Source of the DNA: Cedecea neteri NBRC 105707 = ATCC 33855
GTDB lineage: Bacteria; Pseudomonadota; Gammaproteobacteria; Enterobacterales; Enterobacteriaceae
Assembly: GCF_001571265.1 (NCBI RefSeq)
Contig: NZ_BCTL01000018.1
Coordinates: 1-64,000 of the forward strand
Length of the DNA stretch: 64,000 bases
Reading direction: 5' to 3'
A program made the translations under genes and the position numbers. Below, piece by piece: positions 10,653 through 20,576 of the stretch (positions are counted from its first letter, which is position 1; each line of letters begins with the position of its first letter). The notes under the pieces were generated by a model. The model saw only the letters and a list, made by a program, of their open reading frames with translations, had not been told where the DNA came from and made no database searches.

Positions 10653-10712
10653 TTATTTGCGCAACATATCTTCGATGAAGTCTTTCCACTGCCCTAATTC
10701 GTGCTCAATCAT
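10653..10712 (-). CDS. ypfM: YpfM, 19-residue small protein
   Basis: Short frame MIEHELGQWKDFIEDMLRK followed by TAA. It differs from the E. coli microprotein YpfM at only a few positions and lies in the same place, between acrD and yffB on the opposite strand. The sequence AGAGGCGGTT precedes the ATG as a good ribosome binding site. Function is unknown; the peptide is amphipathic and rich in E/K/D. Conservation of the frame, with changes at a few residues and intact start and stop, supports real translation. Confidence 0.88.
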   Translation of the reverse strand: MIEHELGQWKDFIEDMLRK

Positions 10713-10914
10713 AACCGCCTCTCTTGATGTTGGCGCAATTATACGCGGATATATTCTGCGATTGAACCCTTTTTGAGCGGCGAAGTCTTGAGCGTCTTCA
10801 CAAATATATTGTTAGCAGAATAATGATTTAGCCTGAAATCGCGGCTCGATAATTCCCCTCACCTGCGGCAAAATGGTTGCCCTCTGAAAAATTAAAACGG
10901 GACCGACCGCCACC

Positions 10915-11271
10915 ATGATCACCATGTACGGCATTAAAAACTGCGACACCATCAAAAAGGCGCGCCGCTTTCTGGAAGCTCAGGGCGTCGATTACCAGTT
11001 TCACGACTACCGCGTTGACGGGCTGGACGCCGCGCTGCTGAATGGGTTTATCGCAGAACTCGGCTGGGAAGCGCTGCTTAATACGCGTGGAACCACCTGG
11101 CGCAAGCTGGATGAAGCCCATCGCGCGTCCATCAACGACGCACAAAGCGCGGCGGCGCTGATGCTGGAGATGCCGGCAATCATCAAACGCCCATTGCTCT
11201 GCGCGCCCGGTCAGCCTATGCTGCTGGGTTTCAACCAAACTCACTATCAGCAGTTTATCAACGAGGTATAG
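10915..11271 (+). CDS. yffB: YffB, ArsC/Spx-family thioredoxin-fold protein
   Basis: 118-residue protein of the arsenate-reductase/Spx family with N-terminal [14 protein letters not shown] (active-type Cys near residue 10) and the family segment GTTWRKLD plus KRPLLC. No arsenical operon is nearby and the enzymatic role of YffB homologs is uncertain (glutathione-dependent thiol reductase is suggested). The start ATGATCACCATG could be either ATG; the first is used, matching the E. coli length. Only four bases separate its end from dapE, implying an operon. Confidence 0.9.
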   Translation: MITMYGIKNCDTIKKARRFLEAQGVDYQFHDYRVDGLDAALLNGFIAELGWEALLNTRGTTWRKLDEAHRASINDAQSAAALMLEMPAIIKRPLLCAPGQPMLLGFNQTHYQQFINEV

Positions 11272-11275
11272 TCTT

Positions 11276-12403
11276 ATGTCCTGCCCGGTTATTGAGCTGA
11301 CGCAACAGCTTATTCGTCGTCCTTCCCTGAGCCCGGATGATGCCGGTTGCCAGGCGCTGCTGATTGAACGCCTGCGCGCGATTGGTTTTACCGTTGAACA
11401 CATGGATTTTGGCGATACCCAGAACTTCTGGGCCTGGCGTGGACAGGGCGAAACGCTGGCGTTTGCCGGGCATACCGACGTGGTCCCGTCAGGCGACGCC
11501 GACCGCTGGATCAACCCGCCGTTTGAACCGACTATTCGCGACGGGATGCTGTTTGGCCGCGGTGCCGCAGACATGAAAGGTTCGCTGGCGGCGATGGTCG
11601 TTGCAGCTGAACGTTTCGTCGCCCAGCATCCAAATCATAAAGGCCGCCTGGCGTTTCTCATCACCTCCGATGAAGAAGCCAGCGCGACCAACGGCACCGT
11701 GAAGGTTGTTGAAGCGCTGATGGCGCGTCGCGAACGCCTGGACTACTGTCTTGTGGGCGAGCCGTCCAGTACTGAAATCGTCGGCGACGTGGTGAAAAAC
11801 GGCCGTCGCGGCTCTCTGACCTGTAACCTGACTATTCACGGCGTGCAGGGCCACGTTGCCTACCCGCATCTGGCGGATAACCCGGTGCATCGCGCGGCCC
11901 CGATGCTCGCAGAGCTGACGGGGATTGAGTGGGACAAAGGCAACGAGTTCTTCCCGGCCACCAGCATGCAGATTGCCAACGTGAAGGCCGGGACCGGCAG
12001 CAACAACGTTATCCCAGGCGACATGTTCGTCCAGTTTAACTTCCGCTTCAGCACCGAGCTGACCGATGAAGACATCAAGCAGCGCGTTATCGCCCTGCTG
12101 GATAAGTACGAACTGCGCTATACCGTCGAGTGGTGGCTTTCCGGCCAGCCGTTCCTGACCTCACGCGGTAAGCTGGTGGATGCGGTAGTGAACGCCGTTG
12201 AGCACTATAATGAGATTAAACCGCAGCTGTTAACCACGGGCGGTACATCTGACGGGCGCTTTATCGCGCGTATGGGGGCTCAGGTTGTTGAGCTGGGGCC
12301 GGTGAATGCCACCATTCATAAAATCAATGAATGCGTAAACGCCGCCGACCTGCAGCTGCTGGCCCGGATGTACCAGCGCATAATGGAACAGCTTGTCGCC
12401 TGA
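11276..12403 (+). CDS. dapE: Succinyl-diaminopimelate desuccinylase DapE
   Basis: 375-residue cytoplasmic M20A zinc peptidase-fold enzyme that hydrolyses N-succinyl-LL-diaminopimelate to LL-DAP and succinate, in lysine and peptidoglycan precursor synthesis. Metal and catalytic motifs visible are [10 protein letters not shown] (about 66), RGAADMKG (about 97) and [11 protein letters not shown] (about 132). It is full length and sits between yffB and ypfN as in E. coli. Another pathway gene, dapA, is about 6 kb away on the other strand. Confidence 0.97.
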   Translation: MSCPVIELTQQLIRRPSLSPDDAGCQALLIERLRAIGFTVEHMDFGDTQNFWAWRGQGETLAFAGHTDVVPSGDADRWINPPFEPTIRDGMLFGRGAADMKGSLAAMVVAAERFVAQHPNHKGRLAFLITSDEEASATNGTVKVVEALMARRERLDYCLVGEPSSTEIVGDVVKNGRRGSLTCNLTIHGVQGHVAYPHLADNPVHRAAPMLAELTGIEWDKGNEFFPATSMQIANVKAGTGSNNVIPGDMFVQFNFRFSTELTDEDIKQRVIALLDKYELRYTVEWWLSGQPFLTSRGKLVDAVVNAVEHYNEIKPQLLTTGGTSDGRFIARMGAQVVELGPVNATIHKINECVNAADLQLLARMYQRIMEQLVA

Positions 12404-12431
12404 CGGGCAGTCAACTGAACGAGGTATCAGC

Positions 12432-12620
12432 ATGGAATGGCTATCGCATTACTGGTGGATTATCGTCCTGGTGTTATTGCTGGGGATGTTTATTAACGTG
12501 ATTAAAGACCTGAGCCGAATCGACCCGAAAAAGTACATGGCAGACAAACCCGAGCTTCCGCCGCATCGTGATTTTAACGATAAGTGGGACGACGAGGACG
12601 ACTGGCCTAAGAAGAAATAG
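12432..12620 (+). CDS. ypfN: YpfN, UPF0370 small membrane protein
   Basis: 62-residue protein with one N-terminal transmembrane helix ([18 protein letters not shown]) and an acidic tail containing [16 protein letters not shown], the signature end of UPF0370. The ATG at 12432 follows GAGGTATCAGC; the longer upstream frame is not used because YpfN starts MxWL. Function unknown. It lies 28 bp after dapE and is followed by a strong hairpin. Confidence 0.92.
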   Translation: MEWLSHYWWIIVLVLLLGMFINVIKDLSRIDPKKYMADKPELPPHRDFNDKWDDEDDWPKKK

Positions 12621-12625
12621 CCACA

Positions 12626-12657
12626 CGCCTCACTCCGGGGGATTCCGGAGTGAGGCG
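12626..12657. terminator. Bidirectional hairpin between ypfN and ypfH
   Basis: A 13-bp perfect stem (CGCCTCACTCCGG with CCGGAGTGAGGCG, loop of six) separates convergent genes. No long T-tract follows in either direction, so it is a terminator by position more than by sequence. Confidence 0.75.
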
Positions 12658-12662
12658 CATAT

Positions 12663-13358
12663 TTACAGCAGTTCAATCAGATCATCATCTTTCAGTGCTC
12701 CGCCGCCGCTCAAAGCTTCATCAAAATAGTGCTTCGGCACGGTGTAGCGCAGGTGATCCAGCGCCGCCTTCATGCTGCGGTCGTCTATTGCATGCCCCAG
12801 ATCGTCAATCAAATCCAGCGTAACGTCCCCACCCAGGCTAAGTAACTTCTCGGCGGCATCCACCGAATGCGTCGCGTGGATCACTTTATCGTTATCGCCG
12901 TGAATCAGATGAATCGTGGTGCTGGTAGACGCCTGCTGCGGCAACTCCGCGTAACGCCCGCTAAAGGCGATGACACGCGCCGCAAGGCCCGGCTGCGCTT
13001 TAATGCTTTCCAGCGCCATGATAGCCCCCTGCGAAAAACCGATCAGCGCAGTAGCCGTGGGCGGCACGCCGCTTTGCTGCTGCCAGTAACGCACGGTTTC
13101 AATAAAGGCTGGCATCACGACATCCACTCGCTGCTGGCGGTTTTCCTCCGTTACGCCCGCCACGGAAAACCACTCCCGGCCTGCGCCGCTTTGGCCCGGG
13201 CCGCTAATACTGACCACCAGTGCGTCAGGAAATTCCGGAGCAAACCAGCTGCCGATTTCGCCCATCGCTTTCGCCGTGTCGCCCACGCCGTGGAACAGCA
13301 GTATCAGTTGGCTGGCGGGGGTGACGGGGCTTTGGACAACAAAATGGTCATGTTTCAT
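12663..13358 (-). CDS. ypfH: YpfH, alpha/beta-hydrolase esterase
   Basis: 231-residue phospholipase/carboxylesterase-family hydrolase. The nucleophile elbow is GFSQGA (about 112-117), the acid lies in HGDNDKVI and the histidine in DLGHAID. The oxyanion-type N-terminal FHGVGD is present. E. coli YpfH has broad short-chain esterase activity; the physiological substrate is unknown. It is convergent with ypfN and is followed upstream by tmcA on the same strand, with 72 bp between them. Confidence 0.92.
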   Translation of the reverse strand: MKHDHFVVQSPVTPASQLILLFHGVGDTAKAMGEIGSWFAPEFPDALVVSISGPGQSGAGREWFSVAGVTEENRQQRVDVVMPAFIETVRYWQQQSGVPPTATALIGFSQGAIMALESIKAQPGLAARVIAFSGRYAELPQQASTSTTIHLIHGDNDKVIHATHSVDAAEKLLSLGGDVTLDLIDDLGHAIDDRSMKAALDHLRYTVPKHYFDEALSGGGALKDDDLIELL

Positions 13359-13430
13359 GGTTTTCTCCTGGTTGATGAAGACAACTATACGCCGCCGTCA
13401 GGGGATGACCATGCCGTTTCATTGAACAAG

Positions 13431-15461
13431 TTAGTGGAATTTTTGCAATTGCAAAATGCCGTTTCGCAGCGCCTCTGCCCTTGCCTGGTCCAGGTTATCC
13501 AACGCGCTTCGAGCTTCCTCACGCATCAGCGCAAGCAACGCTTTTTTGCCAGAAAGCCCCAGCCGCTGGCTAAGTACTTCGCTGCTTTCACGCCGATCCA
13601 GGCGACCGCGCAGGGCGTGAAGCGGTAAAGGGCTCGCCAGCAGAAGGCGATTCAACGCGCCCAGGCAGGCTTCCAGCGGACGATGCGCGAAAGCAAAGCC
13701 GGACAGCTCTTCCCAGTCTGCTGCCAACAGTTCTGTTGGGCTATCCGTGGTCAGCGGCAAAGCCAATTCCAGCCAGGTTTTTTGCCATGGCCAGTCTCGC
13801 TGTAGCCGCTGCCGCTCATTTTCCATCAGCGACTGGCCTTCCGGCGTGAGCGGCAATAGCGCCATCGCGCTGTAGCAGCCGCTGCTGGCCTCTTTGTAAG
13901 AACCAATTCGAACCAGCTCGAACCCGCAGCGCTGCCAGAAGCGCCATAGCTCATCGGTGTAGCCGAAGCTGACCGAGAGATAGTCATGTCGAGCCTTCGC
14001 GGCCTGGCGTGCAAGCTGAACCATGCTGGCGCCGATATGTTCACGCTGGCGCTGAGGATGGACGGCAATGCGGCTGATACGCAGCCCACGCAAAGTAGCG
14101 GCAAGCGGGCTCCCGCCATGCGCCGCCAGCGATTGCGCCACCAGATTGCCTCTGGGGCGACGGAATCCGGCCCACACGCTGCGGCTCAGGTTTTCATCAA
14201 GCCCGCCTTCTTCGACCATCCACAACGCGCCTGCGCACAGCTCGCCCATATTAGCAGCGATAAAATGCTGGCCGGGAGCATCAAGCATGCGTCGCCAGTC
14301 GAGCGGCGAGGTGCGGTAATGCGCGCCCGAAAGCAGCCGGTACATCTGCTTTAACTGCTCAGGTTTACGCGACCAGTCTGCCTGCTCAACAACCTGTAAA
14401 ACAGGATCGCCCTGCGGGAATTGTTCAAGATCCGGCTCATCGAACAGCATGATCCTGTCAACGGCATGTTCCAGCGGATCGCCCAGCGCCCAGCGGATCG
14501 GCGTATCAAGCGCGAAGCGCCTGAGCGACGGCAGTGTTGCGCAGAACTTCAGTAAAAAACCGCGCCCGGTTCCCTCGTACCCTTGCACCGTCGTGGTCAA
14601 CAAAACGCGTGGGAAGCGATCTATTAGCTGGCGTAACAGCGGGGCCGGAATCGCCGCCGCCTCGTCAACCACCAGCCAGTCATACGCCGGCAGATCGTGT
14701 TCAGCAGCCAGCGCGTCCGGAGCCATAAACTGGAAAGATTCTCCGGCATAGCGAGCCAAAACGTCGGTGGCGGCCTTTGCCGGAGCGGTGACCAGAGAAT
14801 CGCCTGGGCTGCGGCCAACCAACATACCGGCCAGAGCAGACTTGCCCCGCCCTCTGGCCGCCGTCACCACCGCTACGCCGCGCTCCATCTCAGACAAATT
14901 ATCGAGAATGGCAGCCTGCTCCTGCTCAGGCGCGCCGCTCGCGGGCTGCCAGTCAGGACGAAAAGCAAAGCGATTCAGGGTAAGCGGCTCATGCTGCTGC
15001 CATAACATGGACTCTGAGTCCTGCCGTATGCAGCGCTGCAGATGGGAAACAAAATGGGGGGTCGGGATCGCGTGGGGAGTATCGCTCCAGCGGCAGGAAT
15101 CTTCATCGGGAAGCGAAGGCCAGCGCGGCCAGTCGGGCGTCAGCAACAACAGCCAGCTGCCCGCTTTCAGCATCCCGGAAAGCGCCGCGAGCGCGGCGGC
15201 ATCCAGTCCGAGCCTGGCATCGAATACGGCATGCTGAAACTCACGCCCCAGCATGCTACGCACCGCCGAGGGTGCACAGTGAAAAGGCAACTCAGGCGAA
15301 GGGCCAACCCACAGCCAGTCTCCAGTTAAAGAAGCCGACAGCGCGGCAACCTGCTGGCCGCTCCATTCACATTCGCCGGCCAGCACCATCAGCCGACGAA
15401 TGCCCGTTTGCTGCATTTGCGTCGTCGCCTGCTGCAGCTGCTCTATCGTCCCTGCGGTCAT
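13431..15461 (-). CDS. tmcA: tRNA(Met) cytidine acetyltransferase TmcA
   Basis: 676-residue RNA acetyltransferase that makes N4-acetylcytidine at the wobble base of elongator tRNA-Met using acetyl-CoA and ATP. It has an N-terminal domain, a RecD-like helicase core with Walker A ARGRGKSALAG (about 203-213) and Walker B LVVDEAAA, then a GNAT domain with the acetyl-CoA loop RQREHIGASM and a C-terminal tail. Length is close to E. coli TmcA (671). It is 3 bp from ypfJ on the same strand, hence probably co-transcribed. Confidence 0.96.
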   Translation of the reverse strand: MTAGTIEQLQQATTQMQQTGIRRLMVLAGECEWSGQQVAALSASLTGDWLWVGPSPELPFHCAPSAVRSMLGREFQHAVFDARLGLDAAALAALSGMLKAGSWLLLLTPDWPRWPSLPDEDSCRWSDTPHAIPTPHFVSHLQRCIRQDSESMLWQQHEPLTLNRFAFRPDWQPASGAPEQEQAAILDNLSEMERGVAVVTAARGRGKSALAGMLVGRSPGDSLVTAPAKAATDVLARYAGESFQFMAPDALAAEHDLPAYDWLVVDEAAAIPAPLLRQLIDRFPRVLLTTTVQGYEGTGRGFLLKFCATLPSLRRFALDTPIRWALGDPLEHAVDRIMLFDEPDLEQFPQGDPVLQVVEQADWSRKPEQLKQMYRLLSGAHYRTSPLDWRRMLDAPGQHFIAANMGELCAGALWMVEEGGLDENLSRSVWAGFRRPRGNLVAQSLAAHGGSPLAATLRGLRISRIAVHPQRQREHIGASMVQLARQAAKARHDYLSVSFGYTDELWRFWQRCGFELVRIGSYKEASSGCYSAMALLPLTPEGQSLMENERQRLQRDWPWQKTWLELALPLTTDSPTELLAADWEELSGFAFAHRPLEACLGALNRLLLASPLPLHALRGRLDRRESSEVLSQRLGLSGKKALLALMREEARSALDNLDQARAEALRNGILQLQKFH

Positions 15462-15464
15462 TGA

Positions 15465-16343
15465 TTAACGGAGCGCATTGCCGAAGGTGTTGCACTGGGC
15501 AGGATCGCCGCCGTCAAAACCACGTTTGAACCAGGTGTAGCGCTGCTCTGAGGTGCCGTGGGTAAAACTGTCCGGCACCACGCGGCCCTGGCTTTGCTGT
15601 TGCAGGCGATCGTCCCCGATGGCTTCGGCAGCATTGAGCGCCTCTTTCAGATCGCCCGAGTCAAGCACCTGCTGTTTCTGCATGCTGTTACCCCAGACGC
15701 CAGCGAAACAGTCGGCCTGAAGCTCCATTTTCACTGAGAGGCGGTTAGCTTCAGCCTGGGACGCATTCTGCTGTAGCTGGCGTACTTTCGGCTCAATGCC
15801 CAGCAGCTTCTGCACGTGGTGGCCGACTTCGTGAGCAATCACGTAGCCTTGCGCAAAGTCGCCGCCTGCGCCAAGTTTATTGCGCATATCGTCGTAGAAA
15901 GAGAGGTCGATATAGACGGTGCTGTCCGCCGGGCAGTAGAACGGCCCCATCACGGACTGGCCGGTACCGCAGCCGGTGCGCGTTGCCCCGCGATACATCA
16001 CCAGCTTAGGCTGCTGATAGGTGCGGCCCATTTTCTGGAAAATTTCACCCCAGGTATCTTCGGTTGTCGCCAGAATCACCGAGGTAAACTTAGCGGCCTC
16101 GTCGTCTTTCGGGCTGATGGTACGCTGCTGGGAAGATTGCTGAGAGACTTGCGGCTCGCCGGACAGGAAGGAAGTGAGATCGACGCCGTAATAGCTTGCC
16201 ACAATGACCACGACCAGCAGCACCAGGCCACCTTTACCCCGAGGAATGCGGAATCCGCCGCCACCCATGCTCATGCCGGGGCCGGAGGCGTCATTGCGCC
16301 TGTCTTCTACATTGTCGCTTTCGCGACGTCCTTGCCAACGCAT
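15465..16343 (-). CDS. ypfJ: YpfJ, putative neutral zinc metallopeptidase
   Basis: 292-residue protein with an N-terminal cytoplasmic segment [16 protein letters not shown], one transmembrane helix (about 36-58) and a periplasmic domain with the zincin motif HEVGHH (about residue 165) and a downstream QADCFAGVW. The ATG at 16343 is chosen because it gives the family N-terminus and is preceded by GAGGATGAGCG; an upstream in-frame ATG would add eight residues. Substrate unknown. It lies between purC and tmcA as in E. coli. Confidence 0.92.
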   Translation of the reverse strand: MRWQGRRESDNVEDRRNDASGPGMSMGGGGFRIPRGKGGLVLLVVVIVASYYGVDLTSFLSGEPQVSQQSSQQRTISPKDDEAAKFTSVILATTEDTWGEIFQKMGRTYQQPKLVMYRGATRTGCGTGQSVMGPFYCPADSTVYIDLSFYDDMRNKLGAGGDFAQGYVIAHEVGHHVQKLLGIEPKVRQLQQNASQAEANRLSVKMELQADCFAGVWGNSMQKQQVLDSGDLKEALNAAEAIGDDRLQQQSQGRVVPDSFTHGTSEQRYTWFKRGFDGGDPAQCNTFGNALR

Positions 16344-16423
16344 ACGCTCATCCTCATTCACAATCACAACTTGTAATGGATAGATCGTAGGTGGTTACCG
16401 GCAGGATTACCATAAGAACAGAC

Positions 16424-16455
16424 AGCGAAAAAACAGGGTGCGCAAAAACGCACCC
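16424..16455 (-). terminator. Rho-independent terminator after purC
   Basis: On the minus strand, stem GGGTGCG (16455-16449) pairs with CGCACCC (16442-16436) and is followed by TGTTTTTTCGC. It ends purC transcription before ypfJ. Confidence 0.85.
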
Positions 16456-16464
16456 CATTGCGCA

Positions 16465-16480
16465 ACGTAAACGATTGCGT
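16465..16480. promoter_or_regulatory. PurR-box-like sequence between purC and ypfJ
   Basis: ACGTAAACGATTGCGT matches the PurR consensus ACGCAAACGTTTGCGT at 14 of 16 positions. It begins three bases beyond the purC stop and precedes the purC terminator and the ypfJ start. A role in ypfJ control or as a roadblock is inference. Confidence 0.45.
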
Positions 16481-16482
16481 GG

Positions 16483-17196
16483 TTAGTCTAATTTAACGCC
16501 GAGACGGTGAGCAACTTCCTCATACGCTTCAATCAGGCCACCCAGACTCTGGCGGAAACGGTCTTTGTCCATCTTATCAAGCGTTTCTTTGTCCCACAGG
16601 CGGCTGCCGTCGGGTGAAAACTCATCGCCCAGCACCACTTCGCCCTTAAACAGGCCAAACTCCAGCTTGAAGTCAACGAGGATCAGGCCAGCGTCATCAA
16701 ACAGCTTGCTCAGCACGTCGTTAGCTTTGTAGCTCAGCTCGCGCATGCGGGCCAGATTCTCTTTGCTCACCCAGCCAAAGGTTTCGCAGTAAGATTCATT
16801 GACCATCGGGTCGTGCATGGCGTCGTTTTTCAGGAACAAATCGAACAGCGGTGGGTTCAGCTCAATACCTTCTTCAATACCAAGGCGCTTCACCAGTGAA
16901 CCCGCAGCGCGGTTACGAATCACGCATTCTACCGGCACCATGTCGAGCTTCTTCACCAGCACTTCGTTGTCAGAAAGCAGCGCTTCCATCTGGGTCGGGA
17001 TACCCGCTTCTTCCAGTTTGGCCATAATGAAATGGTTAAACTTGTTGTTTACCATGCCTTTACGGTCGAACTGCTCGATGCGTGCCCCGTCACCTGCTGA
17101 CGTATCGTTACGGAATTCGAGCACCAACAGATCCGGGTTTTCCGTACTGTAAACGGTTTTCGCTTTGCCGCGATACAACTCAGCTTGCTTTTGCAT
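16483..17196 (-). CDS. purC: SAICAR synthetase PurC
   Basis: 237-residue phosphoribosylaminoimidazole-succinocarboxamide synthase; joins CAIR and aspartate with ATP in purine synthesis. The start [16 protein letters not shown] and motifs [11 protein letters not shown] and LVDFKLEFG are characteristic, and the length equals that of E. coli PurC. GGAGTAAGAAAG precedes the ATG. It is downstream of dapA-bamC on the same strand but separated by an ERIC repeat and a hairpin. Confidence 0.97.
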   Translation of the reverse strand: MQKQAELYRGKAKTVYSTENPDLLVLEFRNDTSAGDGARIEQFDRKGMVNNKFNHFIMAKLEEAGIPTQMEALLSDNEVLVKKLDMVPVECVIRNRAAGSLVKRLGIEEGIELNPPLFDLFLKNDAMHDPMVNESYCETFGWVSKENLARMRELSYKANDVLSKLFDDAGLILVDFKLEFGLFKGEVVLGDEFSPDGSRLWDKETLDKMDKDRFRQSLGGLIEAYEEVAHRLGVKLD

Positions 17197-17242
17197 CTTT
17201 CTTACTCCAGGTATAGCGATCGCTTGCGCAATCGGAGGGGTT

Positions 17243-17365
<123 letters not shown>

Positions 17366-17387
17366 TCTACATAGGCCTAAATAACAA

Positions 17388-17407
17388 GGGCCGGAATTAA
17401 CCGGCCC
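17388..17407 (-). terminator. Hairpin after bamC
   Basis: GGGCCGG (17388-17394) pairs with CCGGCCC (17401-17407) around a six-base loop. Read on the minus strand it is followed by TTGTTATTT, a moderate T-rich tract, 7 bp after the bamC stop. Confidence 0.75.
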
Positions 17408-17414
17408 CTGAGTG

Positions 17415-18449
17415 TTACTTGCTGAATGCTGCCTGGAAGACAGCGACCAGCGCATCGTTCTGAGACTGCGTCAACGGATGCCCTTTCGGGTCGATGAACT
17501 GCAGGCTGCTGCGGTTATCGAGGTCGCCAACCTGCAGCTTATAGTCGCCGTTGGTCAGCCCCGGGTCTTTCGCTCCCAGATCGCTCCAGCTGCTGTCAGA
17601 CAATGCTTTGTAGGTGACCGCGATATTGCCCTTAGAACGGGTTGTATCGGTGACCTTCATGCCCGCTTTTTCAAGCGCAGCCGGCAGGCGGTTCCACACC
17701 ACGTTGAACGGCGCACGAACGACCAGCATTGGCAGCCCGGTATCATCCGCCGCGCTCTGCACATCAAGCTGCGCTGAACTGCGGTTGTCCTGCGCATTCT
17801 GGCGGGTCGTTTCAGACTTATCGAGACCGGCACTGATGATGTTCAGCATTTGCGCGCTGTAGCGTTGCAGAGAAGAAGCATCCGCCACAGGCTTGCCGCC
17901 CTGCTCGAGGTTCAACAGTTTGACAACAACGGACTGCTGGTAGCCCTGCGGCTGCACGCTAATCTGGTAACGGCCGCGGTACTGCACGTCTTCGTCAGCA
18001 CGGTTCCACTGAACCCAGTCAGTTGTCAGGGTCTGGCCGGCATCGTTGCGTTGTGCGATAGCGTAGTTCCCGGATTGCAGAATGCTCACAACCTGAGACC
18101 AAAGGCCGCTCGCCTTGTTAGCTTCAACCTGCAGCGTAGCGGTGTCACCGGTAAACTGAGTGCGCGCCCCGTTCACCAATGCCAGCGCCTGCGCAGGTGG
18201 GCGAATATCCAGCTGCTTACCTACAGCACCGCTGCCGTTGGTGACCGGAATGTTGTAGTCGCCATTCTGAATCGGCAGGATCATCCCGGCCGGAGAATGG
18301 ATTTCCGCAAGTGGAGTCGCCTCCAGGTAGGACTCATCGCCGCTAACCTGACGCTTGTAACGTTGATCGGAACTGCACGCCGCTAACAGCATGGCGAGCG
18401 AAACAACAGCAACTTTTGCCACCGTCGACTTCTGTACTGAGTAAGCCAT
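17415..18449 (-). CDS. bamC: Outer-membrane assembly lipoprotein BamC
   Basis: 344-residue lipoprotein of the BAM complex that inserts beta-barrel proteins in the outer membrane. It has a type II signal with lipobox LLAAC (Cys about 25), an unstructured lasso segment that contacts BamD, and two helix-grip domains. The ATG at 18449 (MAYSVQKS) is preceded by GGGAG. It is 16 bp downstream of dapA, an arrangement conserved in enterics. Confidence 0.96.
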   Translation of the reverse strand: MAYSVQKSTVAKVAVVSLAMLLAACSSDQRYKRQVSGDESYLEATPLAEIHSPAGMILPIQNGDYNIPVTNGSGAVGKQLDIRPPAQALALVNGARTQFTGDTATLQVEANKASGLWSQVVSILQSGNYAIAQRNDAGQTLTTDWVQWNRADEDVQYRGRYQISVQPQGYQQSVVVKLLNLEQGGKPVADASSLQRYSAQMLNIISAGLDKSETTRQNAQDNRSSAQLDVQSAADDTGLPMLVVRAPFNVVWNRLPAALEKAGMKVTDTTRSKGNIAVTYKALSDSSWSDLGAKDPGLTNGDYKLQVGDLDNRSSLQFIDPKGHPLTQSQNDALVAVFQAAFSK

Positions 18450-18465
18450 CAAATCTCCCTAAGCT

Positions 18466-19344
18466 TTACAGCAGACCGGCATGCTTAAGCGCGCTAATAA
18501 TCACCGGGCGACTTGCGTCGGTCAGCGGCGTCATCGGCAGGCGTAAGGTATCGGTTGCCACAAGACCCAACTCCCTGGCGGCCCATTTCACCGGGATAGG
18601 GTTGGGTTCTACAAACAATTTATGGTGCAGCGGCATCAGACGCTGATTAATTTCGCGAGCCTGTGCAAATTGCCCTGAGATGGCCAGTTTACACATTTCC
18701 GCCATCTCACGCGCGGCTACGTTTGCGGTCACGGAAATTACGCCGTGGCCACCAAGCTGAATAAAGTCCAGCGCGCTGGCGTCATCGCCGCTCACCAGGA
18801 TGAAGTCATCTTCAACCAGCTCTTTGATCTGGTTTACGCGGCTTAAGTTCCCGGTGGCTTCTTTGATACCGATAATATTTTTGATTTTCGCCAGGCGGCC
18901 AACGGTTTCCGGCAGCATGTCACAGCCGGTGCGAGACGGCACGTTATACAGCATCTGCGGCAGATGGGTGCTTTCAGCAATCGCTTTAAAGTGCTGGAAC
19001 AGTCCTTCCTGGGTAGGTCGGTTGTAATAAGGGGTGACCGTCAGGCAGCCTACAATGCCGCTGTCCTGCAGGTGATGTGTCAGGGAAATCGCTTCGGAGG
19101 TGGCGTTAGCCCCGGTACCGGCAATGATCGGGATACGCCCGTCCGCCAGTTCCACGGTCAGCTTCACTACGTCGACGTGTTCGTCGTGGCTTAAGGTAGC
19201 CGATTCGCCGGTAGTCCCTACCGAGACAATCGCCGATGTTCCGCTGGCGACATGGTAATCAATCAGTTTTTTCAGGCTGGACCGGCAGACATTACCTTTC
19301 TCATCCATCGGCGTAATTATCGCGACAACACTTCCCGTAAACAT
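18466..19344 (-). CDS. dapA: 4-hydroxy-tetrahydrodipicolinate synthase DapA
   Basis: 292-residue cytoplasmic TIM-barrel lyase that condenses pyruvate and aspartate semialdehyde, the first committed step to DAP and lysine. Visible are GTTGESATL (about 42-50), the Tyr of PYYNRP (about 133) and the Schiff-base Lys in GIKEATGN (about 161). The ATG at 19344 gives the standard N-terminus MFTGSVVAI; the frame extends six codons further without support. Divergent from gcvR. Confidence 0.97.
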   Translation of the reverse strand: MFTGSVVAIITPMDEKGNVCRSSLKKLIDYHVASGTSAIVSVGTTGESATLSHDEHVDVVKLTVELADGRIPIIAGTGANATSEAISLTHHLQDSGIVGCLTVTPYYNRPTQEGLFQHFKAIAESTHLPQMLYNVPSRTGCDMLPETVGRLAKIKNIIGIKEATGNLSRVNQIKELVEDDFILVSGDDASALDFIQLGGHGVISVTANVAAREMAEMCKLAISGQFAQAREINQRLMPLHHKLFVEPNPIPVKWAARELGLVATDTLRLPMTPLTDASRPVIISALKHAGLL

Positions 19345-19490
19345 TAGCCACCCTCTGTGCAAACATGTTCTCCAATGTTACGTTTGGTGCCATAGCAAAA
19401 GCAAGCCGCCAGAAGGCGCTAAGCGGTTGGCAGCTTACTTTTTTTATGCTTTCCTAATGTGAATCTCACCGATTGACAGGAAGAATACGT

Positions 19491-20045
19491 TTGACACCCT
19501 CATCACACCATTATTTGGTTATCACAGCCCTGGGGGCGGACCGTCCGGGTATCGTCAATACCATCACCCGTCACGTAAGCAGCTGCGGCTGTAACATCGA
19601 AGACAGCCGTCTTGCTATGCTGGGTGAAGAATTCACCTTTATCATGCTGCTTTCCGGCAGCTGGAACGCGATAACCCTGATCGAATCCACCCTGCCGCTA
19701 AAAGGCGCAGAACTCGATCTGCTAATTGTGATGAAACGCACAACCGCGCAGGAAAGACCGGCTACGCCTGCTACCGTGTGGGTGCAGGTTGAAGTGGCGG
19801 ACTCGCCGCACCTGATTGAGCGATTTACCCACCTGTTTGACACCCATCAGATGAACATTGCCGAGCTTGTCTCCCGTACTCAGCCTGCTGAAAACGGCGT
19901 GGGGCCGCGCCTGTACATTCAGATAACTGCCCACAGTCCTGGTTCACAGGATGCGACAATTATCGAGCAAGCGTTTAAAGCCCTATGTACAGAATTGAAA
20001 GCAGAAGGCACTATTAACGTGGTTAACCCACAGCAAGATGATTAA
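19491..20045 (+). CDS. gcvR: Glycine cleavage system transcriptional repressor GcvR
   Basis: 184-residue protein with two ACT domains that binds glycine and antagonises the activator GcvA by protein contact. The segment from HHYLVITALGADRPGIVNTI to LLIVMKRTTA is nearly identical to E. coli GcvR. The TTG at 19491 is taken as start because AGGAAG lies 7 bp before it and it aligns with MTLSS of E. coli; another TTG 18 bp upstream is less likely. The next gene, bcp, follows after 15 bp. Confidence 0.93.
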   Translation: MTPSSHHYLVITALGADRPGIVNTITRHVSSCGCNIEDSRLAMLGEEFTFIMLLSGSWNAITLIESTLPLKGAELDLLIVMKRTTAQERPATPATVWVQVEVADSPHLIERFTHLFDTHQMNIAELVSRTQPAENGVGPRLYIQITAHSPGSQDATIIEQAFKALCTELKAEGTINVVNPQQDD

Positions 20046-20060
20046 AGACGGAGAGTAGTG

Positions 20061-20531
20061 ATGAGCCCACTGAAAGCCGGTGATATTGCACCGAAATTTA
20101 GCTTGCCCGATCAGGACGGCGAACAAGTAAATTTAACCGACTTCCAGGGACAGAGAGTTCTGGTTTATTTCTATCCAAAAGCAATGACACCAGGCTGCAC
20201 CGTGCAGGCATGTGGTTTGCGCGACAACATGGATGAGTTGAAAAAGCGTGGCGTGGAAGTGCTGGGCATCAGCACCGACAAGCCGGAAAAACTTTCCCGT
20301 TTTGCCGAGAAAGAGCTGCTTAACTTCACCCTGCTTTCTGACGAAGACCATCAGGTTTGCAGTCAGTTTGGCGTGTGGGGCGAGAAATCTTTTATGGGCA
20401 AAACCTATGACGGCATTCACCGCATCAGCTTCCTGCTGGACGGCGACGGTAAAGTGGAGAAGGTGTTTGACGATTTCAAAACCAGCAATCACCACGATAT
20501 CGTTGTAAACTGGCTGACTGAAAACGCCTAA
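20061..20531 (+). CDS. bcp: Thioredoxin-dependent peroxiredoxin Bcp
   Basis: 156-residue cytoplasmic atypical 2-Cys peroxiredoxin (PrxQ type) that reduces hydroperoxides with thioredoxin. The peroxidatic Cys46 and resolving Cys51 are both in MTPGCTVQACGLRD. A GTG directly precedes the ATG; the ATG at 20061 is used. A strong terminator follows, so gcvR-bcp look like one transcription unit. Confidence 0.96.
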   Translation: MSPLKAGDIAPKFSLPDQDGEQVNLTDFQGQRVLVYFYPKAMTPGCTVQACGLRDNMDELKKRGVEVLGISTDKPEKLSRFAEKELLNFTLLSDEDHQVCSQFGVWGEKSFMGKTYDGIHRISFLLDGDGKVEKVFDDFKTSNHHDIVVNWLTENA

Positions 20532-20540
20532 GAACAGATA

Positions 20541-20569
20541 AAAAAGCCGACATCTCAGTCGGCTTTTTT
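20541..20569. terminator. Bidirectional terminator between bcp and perM
   Basis: Stem AAAAAGCCGAC (20541-20551) pairs with GTCGGCTTTTT (20558-20568), with T-tracts in both directions. It separates convergent genes bcp and perM. Confidence 0.93.
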
Positions 20570-20576
20570 CTGGCTG

